Assembly: GCF_013744875.1 (NCBI RefSeq)
Contig: NZ_CP059399.1
Location: 5,890,001-5,954,000, forward strand
Length of the DNA stretch: 64,000 bases
Reading direction: 5' to 3'
From: Nocardia huaxiensis
Lineage (GTDB): Bacteria > Actinomycetota > Actinomycetes > Mycobacteriales > Mycobacteriaceae
Under the pieces are notes generated by a model. It saw only the letters and a list, made by a program, of their open reading frames with translations. It did no database searches and had not been told where the DNA came from. Each line of letters starts with the position of its first letter. Position 1 is the stretch's first letter. Positions 9,177 to 16,274 of the stretch are shown here, in pieces. Both the position numbers and the translations under genes were made by a program.

Positions 9177-9443
9177 CCTCACCTGCTCCGCCGTCACGCG
9201 CTCGTTCGGTACATCGACCATCACGGGGATATCGGTCGCAGGTGCGCATCCGTGGCAGCGACGCTGGCTCGGACATTCGATCACAGCGTCGGCAATCCAG
9301 CGATTGCAGTACCACACGTCTCGCTCGCTCAGCTGGAAGCACCTGGTAGCCAACATTTCACGATGGCTCAGGCGCTGACCGACCAGACCGTTTCGGTATG
9401 ATGCCAACGCCGCTGTCGGCAACCTCGGCAAATTTAGAGCCAT
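9156..9443 (-). pseudogene. Possible decayed Rieske-type ferredoxin remnant
   Basis: A 95-codon minus-strand reading frame with no clear ribosome site. Its C-terminal half (around VIECPSQRRCHG, then TDIPVMVDVP and NERVTAEQVR) looks like the IECPLHxGRFDxxTG...P end of Rieske ferredoxins. The histidine that should follow the cluster cysteine is Gln and the CxH pair is not recognisable. It overlaps the fadB terminator and lies beside a mobile-element junction. Either chance or a dead gene; low confidence. Confidence 0.2.
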
Positions 9444-9471
9444 CCTGAAACCTGCTGGCCAGAACCGCCCT

Positions 9472-9514
9472 CGGGGACAGGATTTGAACCTGCGAACTCT
9501 GGGTTATGAGCCCA
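9472..9514 (-). other. 3' half of an initiator tRNA-fMet (probable attachment-site remnant)
   Basis: The 43 bases match, from memory, the 3' half of actinobacterial initiator tRNA. They contain the anticodon arm GGGCTCATAACCC with CAT anticodon and three G-C pairs, an intact T arm (GCAGG TTCAAAT CCTGT) and the CCCCG start of the acceptor 3' strand. No D arm or 5' acceptor strand follows, so it is not a functional tRNA. With an integrase gene 640 bp away, this is the expected scar or att core of an element that targets the tRNA-fMet gene. Confidence 0.68.
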
Positions 9515-9670
9515 TAAGATCCCATATGGCAAGTCATGGACGTTGCTGGTCAACCAACTCGCGATCTACATTTGGGGTGTCCTTTCAGGACTTCCCGGTA
9601 ACCGCCGTGCGGAGCCGGATGACGTTGAAGCCCACCATCGACATCTGTGCATGTCGCGAGGAGGTTCAGC

Positions 9671-10159
9671 ATGGAGCCTTCCGATTCTGACCATGCTCCT
9701 TCACTCTCGCCCGCCAGCTGGGGGTTTGATCATCTGTACACGCCGGCGAGACGCAATACCGGTTCGACAGGAATTCCTTTCGATTTCCCTGAACAGCTCG
9801 ATCGCAGTCCTCTGGGTGAAATTCATTGCGCCGTCGCAACGGTCGACAAGCACGGACGTCTTTCTGACCGATCCGCGCTGCGCCTGCTCAGATGGCTGCC
9901 CGGTCAACCCATATCAGTCGACGTGGAGGAGAATAATATCGCCGTCATTCGACGCTCGCACGACAGCTGCATTTCCTTGCGCTCGAATGGGTATCTCGTG
10001 TTACCGGCCAGGATTCGACATAGTTGCAATCTCAGTCCCGGAGACCGTGTGTTGATCGCGGCCACCCTCACCTATTCCATGTTGGTCGTCTATTCGACGC
10101 CGGTTCTCGCATCGGCGCTGTGGGAATACCGGCCGATCTCGTGGCGAGAACTGTCGTGA
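9671..10159 (+). CDS. AbrB/MazE/SpoVT-type DNA-binding domain protein
   Basis: A 162-aa protein with two successive short beta-rich segments resembling swapped-hairpin AbrB halves, about 62-100 (VDKHGRLSD to NNIAVIRR) and about 105-150 (SNGYLVLPARIRH to GDRVLIAATL). Proteins of this type are found next to XerC-like recombinases in actinobacteria. ATG at 9671 has a strong AGGAGG 6 nt upstream, so an in-frame Met at 9647 is not used. The stop overlaps the integrase start (GTGA), indicating coupled translation. A role in regulating excision or integration is inferred. GC content appears lower than in the neighbouring metabolic genes. Confidence 0.78.
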   Translation: MEPSDSDHAPSLSPASWGFDHLYTPARRNTGSTGIPFDFPEQLDRSPLGEIHCAVATVDKHGRLSDRSALRLLRWLPGQPISVDVEENNIAVIRRSHDSCISLRSNGYLVLPARIRHSCNLSPGDRVLIAATLTYSMLVVYSTPVLASALWEYRPISWRELS

Positions 10160-11184
10160 AGTCCGACGATGTCAGTGCAGCGGCACAGCTGCTGGCACGA
10201 CTCGGGGTTACCGTCGATGAGCTGGCCGATGGCGTAAAGCGTTCGGCACCAACGTTCGCTGAGTACATCGAGCACTTACGGGCCGCGCTTCCTGAGACCA
10301 CCGTTCGGAATTACACGCCGTACTGGCGAGTCCTCGAACGCCGATGGCCTGATCGACAGCTCGATTCCCCGACGGCTACCGAAATCGATCGGCTTGTGAA
10401 GGAACATCGCTGCCGAGCCGTTGTTCGATCCAATTCCCGTGGCGGTCGCGGTGCCGCAGCGAACATGGTGTCGGCAATCCGATGCATTTACCGCCATGCT
10501 GAAGCCGACCGTTTGATTCATCCAGCCGATAACCCCGCAACCAGGGTTGCGAAGCCTCGGCGACTCCCCAGCACTCGGCATGCACTCACATTCGACCAGG
10601 TGCGCGAGATCGGCCACGTTGCTTCGACGACGGGAAACGATCGAGAGCTCGACGCGCTGATCGTACGGTTGCATGTCGAAACCGCTTGCCGCACAGGAGG
10701 TGCGCTCGCGCTTACTGTCGATGATCTCAATGTCGACGATTGCCTCGTCAAGTTCTGCGAGAAGGGGGAAACCGAACGCTGGCAGCCGGTATCGCCGTTG
10801 CTGATGAGCAGGCTGGTCGAGCATGTCGAGCGGCGGGGTGGTCGGCGGGCAACCCGGCAGGTGCTGAGGTATCGCAGTGGCAGGCCGGTAGGTCGACGAC
10901 GCTACGACTACCTCATCAAGCGGATCCGGGAGCAGCTGCCGTGGGCGGCGAGTATGCAGATCAGCGCCCATTGGATCAGGCACACCACGCTCACCTTCGT
11001 CGAGCGGGAGTTTGGTTACGCCGTCGCTCGCGCCTACGCCGGGCACATCGAACCCACCCGTATGGACGGTGCCACCTACAGCTACGTTCGCGCCTCTCTG
11101 CCCGAAGTGGCCGAGGCCCTCGCTGCCGTGTCGGGTCAACCCCATCCGCTGGCACGCGCAAATCGGCGCGGCCTCGGCGCGTAG
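10156..11184 (+). CDS. Tyrosine recombinase / integrase
   Basis: A 342-aa XerC/phage-integrase-type recombinase. The N-terminal SAM-like core-binding domain (about 30-120) is followed by the catalytic domain with Arg179 (CRTGGALAL), Lys203 (CEKGETERW), the box-II HWIRH (His272, Arg275), His297 in AGHIEP and a nucleophilic Tyr308 or Tyr310. All expected catalytic residues are present, so it may be active. GTG at 10156 overlaps the AbrB-like stop. It lies between a tRNA-fMet fragment (9472-9514) and spaced direct repeats (11203-11285), consistent with a small integrated element or its remnant. Confidence 0.88.
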   Translation: MKSDDVSAAAQLLARLGVTVDELADGVKRSAPTFAEYIEHLRAALPETTVRNYTPYWRVLERRWPDRQLDSPTATEIDRLVKEHRCRAVVRSNSRGGRGAAANMVSAIRCIYRHAEADRLIHPADNPATRVAKPRRLPSTRHALTFDQVREIGHVASTTGNDRELDALIVRLHVETACRTGGALALTVDDLNVDDCLVKFCEKGETERWQPVSPLLMSRLVEHVERRGGRRATRQVLRYRSGRPVGRRRYDYLIKRIREQLPWAASMQISAHWIRHTTLTFVEREFGYAVARAYAGHIEPTRMDGATYSYVRASLPEVAEALAAVSGQPHPLARANRRGLGA

Positions 11185-11202
11185 GGCGGATTCGCCGCGC
11201 TG

Positions 11203-11285
11203 ATGTGACTGCACCTACCTCGTATGTGACTGCACCCAGGTCGATCTTCCATGTGCCTGAACAGCCGGGCTAATGTGAGTGCATG
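11203..11285 (+). repeat. Three spaced direct repeats behind the integrase gene
   Basis: Two exact copies of ATGTGACTGCACC at 11203-11215 and 11224-11236 (21-bp spacing, two helical turns) and a variant ATGTGAGTGCATG at 11273-11285. Their form and position suit arm-type recombinase or accessory-protein binding sites. They also lie upstream of the SDR gene, so a promoter role is possible. Confidence 0.5.
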
Positions 11286-11342
11286 ACCCCACAACAGGGG
11301 CGAATCCGCGCAGATCACGTGACTGAAGTAACGTGCCATCAC

Positions 11343-12104
11343 ATGAGTAATGATCTCGAGGGCAAGGGCGCGCTGGTCAGTGGCGCGAGTCGCGGTATCG
11401 GTTTCGCGGTGGCAGCCGAGCTGGTGGGGCGGGGGGCCGATGTGCTGATCACAGCACGGAAGCAGGATGCGCTGGAGGAGGCCGCCGAGCAGCTGCGGGC
11501 TGTCGGGGGCGGGAAAGTTGTTGCCGTGGCGGGGAATTCGGGGGATGCGGAGGCGCGCGCCGAACAAGTGCGGACCGCTGTGGCCGAGTTCGGGTCGCTG
11601 GACATCCTGATCAACAACACCGGGATCAATCCCGTGTACGGGTCGTTGATGGATGCCGACCTCGCGGCTGTGCGGAAGATTTTCGACGTCAATGTGGTCG
11701 CTGCGCTGGGGTATGTGCAGGAGGCGTACAAGGCGTGGATGCGGGATCACGGCGGGGCGATCGTGAATTTGGCCAGCGTGGCGGGGATTCGGTCGACGGG
11801 GGTGATCGGGGCCTACGGGGCGTCGAAGGCTGCTTTGATTCGGCTCACCGAGGAGCTGGCGTGGCAGTTGGGGCCCAGGATTCGGGTGAATGCGGTGGCG
11901 CCGGGGGTGGTGAAGACGAAGTTCGCGGATGCGTTGTATTCGGCGGATGAGGAGGCCGCGGCCGCGCAGTATCCGATGAAGCGGCTGGGGGCTCCGGAGG
12001 ATGTGGCGGGGCTGGTCGGGTTCCTGGTGTCGGATCGGGCACAGTGGATCACGGGTGAGACCGTGCGGGTGGACGGCGGGTTCCTGTCCACCGGCGGTAT
12101 CTGA
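11343..12104 (+). CDS. Short-chain dehydrogenase/reductase (SDR)
   Basis: A 253-aa classical SDR, NAD(P)-dependent oxidoreductase of unknown alcohol or ketone substrate. The cofactor motif GASRGIG is at 14-20, NNTG at 91-94, and the catalytic triad is Ser145 (NLASVAG), Tyr158 and Lys162 (AYGASKAA). The C-terminal DGGFLSTGG end is typical of the FabG-like group. ATG at 11343 gives the usual N-terminus before the Rossmann strand; the ribosome site is weak. Convergent with the PucR-like gene, 20 bp apart. Confidence 0.88.
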   Translation: MSNDLEGKGALVSGASRGIGFAVAAELVGRGADVLITARKQDALEEAAEQLRAVGGGKVVAVAGNSGDAEARAEQVRTAVAEFGSLDILINNTGINPVYGSLMDADLAAVRKIFDVNVVAALGYVQEAYKAWMRDHGGAIVNLASVAGIRSTGVIGAYGASKAALIRLTEELAWQLGPRIRVNAVAPGVVKTKFADALYSADEEAAAAQYPMKRLGAPEDVAGLVGFLVSDRAQWITGETVRVDGGFLSTGGI

Positions 12105-12124
12105 GGGCGGTACCCGGCGCCTGC

Positions 12125-14611
12125 TCAGTGGTTGCCGCCCAGGATCTCGAGGCCGCGCAGGGCGAGTTCGACGTGGGCGCGGCGCTCGGTGATCGGATGG
12201 CCGAGCAGTTCCTCGGCGCGGGCGATGCGGTAGCGAACCGTGTTGGCGTGCAGGCCGAGACGGTCGGCGACGGCTTTGACGTCACCGCCGTGCCGCAGGA
12301 ACAGCCGGGCGGTTTCACGGAGGCGTGTCGCCGCCTCCGTGGCGGCGGCGAGGGCGCCCAGTTCCCGGTCGATCAGGATGTCCAGGCCGGCGCGGTCACC
12401 GTCACCCGTGGTGAGACAGACCAGTTCGACGTCCCGGTAGCGCGTGATCCGGCGGCGGCGGGTGCCGGTGAGGGCGATGCGTTCGGCCGCGAGGGCTTCG
12501 CGGTGACTGCGCCGGAACCCGTCGGGGCCGGTGGCGCAGGAGCCGAACGCGAACCGGACGCGTGGACCGGACAGGTCGAGGTCGGGCCATGCGGTCACCG
12601 GCCGCGCGGTGGCCAGCCAGCCCCACAGACCTTCGGCGCCATTCGGAATGGTCAGCGCACGCCCGGCGCCGAAGGCCGTCGCCACGCGGCCGGCGAGCGC
12701 GTCGAGCACGGCGTCGGGTTGGTCGACCGGGGCGTCCAGCCACGCCACGAAGGCGGTGTGGTGCAGGTGCAGCGGGTGCGCGAGCCGCCCGGAAGCCTCG
12801 GAGAAGTCCTCCGTCTCCCCGCGCAGCACCGCCCGCACCAGGGCAGTGCGCCGGGCGAGCGCGCCTTCGCGCCAGCGACCGCGCTCGGCGTGGTAGGCGG
12901 CGACGACGGCATCGTGGGTGGTGTCGAGCCATTCCATGGCCAGATCCCAGAGGTGAACGAGCACAGCCGATCTCAGGCTGCTCGACGGTATCTCGCGGGT
13001 CAGCAGGTCGACGACGTGACCCCAGACCGCGCGCTGGCCGACCCGGTACACCTTGACCAGGGTGTCGGAGTCGAGATTGCGGCGCGCCAGGGTCCGGCCC
13101 CAGTCCAGCGCCGCCTCCGGCGGACGGACCTGGAAGGGTTCGCGCTCGACCGCGGTCGCGAAACCGATCCAGTTGGCGCGGGTGGAAGCGGCCAGGGCCG
13201 ACAGCAAACCGGCGTCGTCGGGCAGCTGCGGCAGGCAGGCGCGGATGCGTTCGTCGACAGCGGCCACCACCCGCCGCGTTTCCTCCGAATCCCGATGGCG
13301 GGCAGCGAAACTCGCCAGCACGGCGCGCACCTCGCGGGAGGCGGGCAGCGGCGGGAGGCGGCGCACGGCACTGTCCGCGAGGCCGGGATCGGCGACCGGG
13401 TACGGCACCGCGCCCTCGGCGCTGTACTCGGACAGGAAACGCAGCGCCAGTTCCAATTCGAGCGTTCGTTCCGTCAACGGGTGCCCGATCAGCGCTTCCG
13501 CCTGCCGCAGCCGATATCGCACCGAATTCGGGTGGACACCGAGCAATCCAGCGGTCGTGGCTGTCTCGGCACCGGAAGTCACATGGGCAGTGAGGGTTTC
13601 GCGGATCCGAGTGGTCGCCTCGTCCGGATGGGTGAGCGCCCCGAGTTCGCGGCGGGCCAATTCCCGCATGGCCGAGACACTTCCGTCGCCGGTGGCCAGG
13701 CAGACGGCTTCGACGTCGGCGTAGTGGACGACGGCCGCACCGGGCTGGACGCGCCGCGCCGCGCGCGCCTGCCGGTGGCTGCGGCGCATTCCCGCAACAC
13801 CCGCGGCGGTATTGCCCACGGCCAGCCGCAATCCCGGAACGTGCGGCAGGCAGGTGCCCGGCAGGCGCACGGGACCGTCGGTCACGACCCAGGCCCAGGC
13901 TTCACGCGGGCCGCGATCGACGAGGAGCGCAGGACTGCCGACGGCGGCCGCGAGCTTCGACAGCAGCTCCGAAAGGTCTTGCCCCGGTTCGGGTTCGGCC
14001 TCGGCCGAGAGAACGAGAGCGGTCTGCGGCAGCGCGAGCGGATGGCGCAGCTCCGTCTCGGCGGCCACCCCGTCCACGTCCTCGCCGCGCAGGATCGCGA
14101 AGACCGTGCGCGATGCGCGATCCCCGGAGCGGTCGCGATCCAGTTCGTCGGCGTGGTGCCGCAACCAGGCTTCGAGGCTCTCGTCCATCCACTCGGTGGC
14201 GCGATTCCAAATCAGGACCAGGGCGCGCCCGCGCAGCTCCGGGTCGGCGATCTCCGCTTCCAGTACGGCGACGAGGTAGTTCCACACCGTGCGCTTGCCG
14301 ACCTGAACCACCGAGGTGACGACATCCAGGCCCAGTCCCCGCACGACCGTGGCCCGTGCCAGGGCGGCCAGTTCGGCGGGCGGGCACACCTCGAAGATCC
14401 GCAGCGCCAGCGCTGAGAGAAACCCTTGCCACTGCGCGCGCCACAGCGCCCGGGCCTCGGCGCGCAATTCGGTGTCGTCGGCCAGGTGCGAGGCGACCGC
14501 GGCAATCGTGGCCTCGTCGACGAGGGAGGTGAGCAGCTCGATCTGGTCCGGCGTGGCCGAACGCGCGCAGAATCCGGTGAGCCATTCGAGAACATCGGCG
14601 TCTGCGGTCAT
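12125..14611 (-). CDS. Tandem-duplicated PucR/CdaR-family transcriptional regulator (two complete repeats in one protein)
   Basis: An 828-aa protein formed of two homologous halves, about 1-400 and 430-828. Each has a helical N-terminal sensor-like region, a degenerate central domain (HP-L-L---A, FGxxxxG-xGxRRSHRxA, YxDVExVCLxTGDG) and a C-terminal PucR-type HTH: GVHPNSVRYRLRQAE near 358-372 and GLHANTVRYRIARAE near 786-800. Family members normally carry one such set in about 400-500 aa. The start ATG at 14611 has only a weak GAGG nearby. It is divergent from the DUF445 gene, with a 15-bp palindrome at 14720-14734 between them. Two DNA-binding ends in one chain suggest an intramolecular dimer (inference). 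Targets unknown. Confidence 0.85.
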   Translation of the reverse strand: MTADADVLEWLTGFCARSATPDQIELLTSLVDEATIAAVASHLADDTELRAEARALWRAQWQGFLSALALRIFEVCPPAELAALARATVVRGLGLDVVTSVVQVGKRTVWNYLVAVLEAEIADPELRGRALVLIWNRATEWMDESLEAWLRHHADELDRDRSGDRASRTVFAILRGEDVDGVAAETELRHPLALPQTALVLSAEAEPEPGQDLSELLSKLAAAVGSPALLVDRGPREAWAWVVTDGPVRLPGTCLPHVPGLRLAVGNTAAGVAGMRRSHRQARAARRVQPGAAVVHYADVEAVCLATGDGSVSAMRELARRELGALTHPDEATTRIRETLTAHVTSGAETATTAGLLGVHPNSVRYRLRQAEALIGHPLTERTLELELALRFLSEYSAEGAVPYPVADPGLADSAVRRLPPLPASREVRAVLASFAARHRDSEETRRVVAAVDERIRACLPQLPDDAGLLSALAASTRANWIGFATAVEREPFQVRPPEAALDWGRTLARRNLDSDTLVKVYRVGQRAVWGHVVDLLTREIPSSSLRSAVLVHLWDLAMEWLDTTHDAVVAAYHAERGRWREGALARRTALVRAVLRGETEDFSEASGRLAHPLHLHHTAFVAWLDAPVDQPDAVLDALAGRVATAFGAGRALTIPNGAEGLWGWLATARPVTAWPDLDLSGPRVRFAFGSCATGPDGFRRSHREALAAERIALTGTRRRRITRYRDVELVCLTTGDGDRAGLDILIDRELGALAAATEAATRLRETARLFLRHGGDVKAVADRLGLHANTVRYRIARAEELLGHPITERRAHVELALRGLEILGGNH

Positions 14612-14719
14612 GGCCTCATTGTTGTGCACGTGCGCGGGCGGCATCCATCCGCATCGACACCGCGCGCGGGTTGTCGCCGCCCACAAATCACGCGCGCGAA
14701 TTGGCGTGAATTCCAAGAC

Positions 14720-14734
14720 ACCGGACCGTCCGGT
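14720..14734. promoter_or_regulatory. Perfect 15-bp palindrome in divergent promoter
   Basis: ACCGGAC-C-GTCCGGT lies between the tandem PucR-like gene and the DUF445 gene, 54 nt upstream of the first DUF445-type start codon. It is a candidate operator for the adjacent regulator; unproven. Confidence 0.4.
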
Positions 14735-14780
14735 TCTGCACCATCCAGAAACGGCGTCGCGTTCCGGCACCGTGGAAGGA

Positions 14781-14886
14781 GCCGAATATGCCGCACCGGT
14801 TGCTGATCGAGCTGATCACGATCCCCTTGTTCAGCCGAATATGCCGCACCGGTTGCTGATCGAGCTGATCACGATCCCCTTGTTCA
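14781..14886 (+). repeat. Perfect 53-bp tandem duplication across the DUF445 start codon
   Basis: Bases 14781-14833 and 14834-14886 are identical. Each copy holds an ATG and the first 15 codons of the downstream protein. Because 53 is not a multiple of 3, the first ATG (14788), which has the good ribosome site AAGGAG, reads into a stop at 14857 after 23 codons. The second ATG (14841) is in frame with the long gene but has no Shine-Dalgarno sequence. The lack of any base difference indicates a recent slippage event. Confidence 0.95.
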
Positions 14887-16115
14887 CCGGTGTCATCGGC
14901 TACATCACGAACTGGACCGGAATCCTCATGCTGTTCGAGCCGATCCGGTTTCACGGCTTCCGGATGCCGGGGCTGCGGTTGCTGTATCCGTATCTGCCCC
15001 GGCGGATCCAGGTGCTGCCGTTGTTGTCGCAGGACGGCCGGCTGGGCTGGCAGGGCATCGTCCCCTCGCGCGCGGAGAAGATGGCCAGTATCGCCGTCGA
15101 CAAAGGGCTTTCGAAGCTCGGCTCCATGTCGGATTTCTACCGGGAACTGGATCCGGACAGCATCGCCGAGCAATTGGTGGATCTGGTGCGCCCGCGCATT
15201 CCGGAGATCGTGGCACGGCTGGCGGTCCGGCGCAATCCGCAGCTGTGGCACAACCTGCCGGAGTCCGCGCGAAAGCTGGTGTACCGCAAGCTTTCCGACG
15301 AGTTGCCCGGGAATGCGCGGGCGATTACCGAGGCCATCGGCACGCATATCGCGGAGTTGATCGACCCGAAATGGATGACGATCCGGCATCTGACCGACCA
15401 CCCGCAATTGATCAATCGCATCTTCCGGGAGATCGCCGCGAAGGAACTGCGCTTCATGCAGAACTTCGGATTCTATTTCGGTTTCCCGATGGGTTTCGTC
15501 CTGGTGCTGATCCTGCACTATCTGCCGTACTGGTGGGTCCTGCTGACCGGCGCCGTGGTGATCGGCTACGTGGTGAACTGGATCGGCATCACCATGATCT
15601 ACGAGCCCGCGCGCCCCACCCGCTGGGTGCCGTGGCGGCAAGGTCTGATGATCAAGCGCCGCACCGAGATCGCCGACGGCTACGCCGAGATCATCGCCGG
15701 TGAGGTGCTGACTCCGGCCAATATCGCCCGGGAACTGCTCGACGGCCCGAATGCCGACCGCACCACCGCGATGCTCGACGCCATTCTGGGGCAGGCGGTC
15801 GACCGCGCGGTCGGCCAGGCCCGCACGGCGGTCCGGCTGTCGCTGGGCGGCCGCAACTATGAGCAGCTCAAGGCGGATGTCGCGCCGGAAATGCTGCGCC
15901 TGGCCGATGACGCGTTCCGGGATCCGGTGTTCCTGTCGGCGCAACGGGAGCGTATCCGCGGCTTCGTCGCGACCCAGATGCGCGCGCTCGACGTGCGGGA
16001 CTTCGTGGACCTGCTGCGGTCGGCGACCGCGCAGGACGAGTGGCTGCTGTTCGTCCACGGCGCGGTGCTGGGCATCGCCGGCGGGCTGCTGCATCTGGTG
16101 GTCTTCGGTGTGTGA
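14841..16115 (+). CDS. DUF445 family membrane-associated protein
   Basis: A 424-aa DUF445-type protein of unknown function. An N-terminal hydrophobic segment (about 3-24, LLIELITIPLFTGVIGYITN) is followed by NWxGILMLFEP. A second similar unit occurs at about 215-265 (hydrophobic helices, then YVVNWIGITMIYEP), and a C-terminal hydrophobic tail at about 400-424. Internal duplication of the TM plus NWxGI motif is characteristic. The start is uncertain: ATG 14841 is the first that gives the full frame, but a 53-bp duplication has moved the ribosome site to an upstream out-of-frame copy at 14788. Translation may depend on reinitiation from the 23-codon upstream ORF, which ends 16 nt beyond this ATG. 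Confidence 0.82.
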   Translation: MPHRLLIELITIPLFTGVIGYITNWTGILMLFEPIRFHGFRMPGLRLLYPYLPRRIQVLPLLSQDGRLGWQGIVPSRAEKMASIAVDKGLSKLGSMSDFYRELDPDSIAEQLVDLVRPRIPEIVARLAVRRNPQLWHNLPESARKLVYRKLSDELPGNARAITEAIGTHIAELIDPKWMTIRHLTDHPQLINRIFREIAAKELRFMQNFGFYFGFPMGFVLVLILHYLPYWWVLLTGAVVIGYVVNWIGITMIYEPARPTRWVPWRQGLMIKRRTEIADGYAEIIAGEVLTPANIARELLDGPNADRTTAMLDAILGQAVDRAVGQARTAVRLSLGGRNYEQLKADVAPEMLRLADDAFRDPVFLSAQRERIRGFVATQMRALDVRDFVDLLRSATAQDEWLLFVHGAVLGIAGGLLHLVVFGV

Positions 16116-16142
16116 ATACCTCCTCGGCATCACACGGGTCAG

Positions 16143-16177
16143 GGTCCCGGATCGGCCCCCTGCGCCGACCCGGGACC
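16143..16177. terminator. Bidirectional terminator hairpin
   Basis: Arms GGTCCCGG (16143-16150) and CCGGGACC (16170-16177), with an inner CGGC/GCCG pair. It is placed between the convergent DUF445 and carboxylesterase genes. The remainder of 16116-16274 shows nothing else recognisable. Confidence 0.6.
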
Positions 16178-16274
16178 GATCGAACACGACCTTCGAACGA
16201 TGACCGATCACGGGCAACCATTTCTTGGCCCCGGGATCAGTCCGGCCGGCAAAACTTGTGTAGCGCGACAAGCA

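Noticed and set aside
9472..9514. Functional tRNA-Met gene
   Set aside because: No D arm and no 5' acceptor strand can be found on either side; only the 3' half is present.
10024..10155. Longer start for the integrase at 10024
   Set aside because: Would overlap the AbrB-like gene by 136 bp. GTG 10156 overlaps its stop by 4 nt in the usual coupled way.
12128..14416. 762-codon plus-strand open frame opposite the tandem PucR-like gene
   Set aside because: Low-complexity Arg/Gly/Ala translation with no family features. It is the mirror of codon bias in a real high-GC gene.
14781..14886. CRISPR or satellite-type array
   Set aside because: Only two directly adjacent copies without spacers; it is a simple tandem duplication.
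14688..16271. 527-codon minus-strand open frame opposite the DUF445 gene
   Set aside because: Composition reflects antisense bias (Arg, Gln, His). The plus-strand protein has clear membrane and DUF445 motifs.
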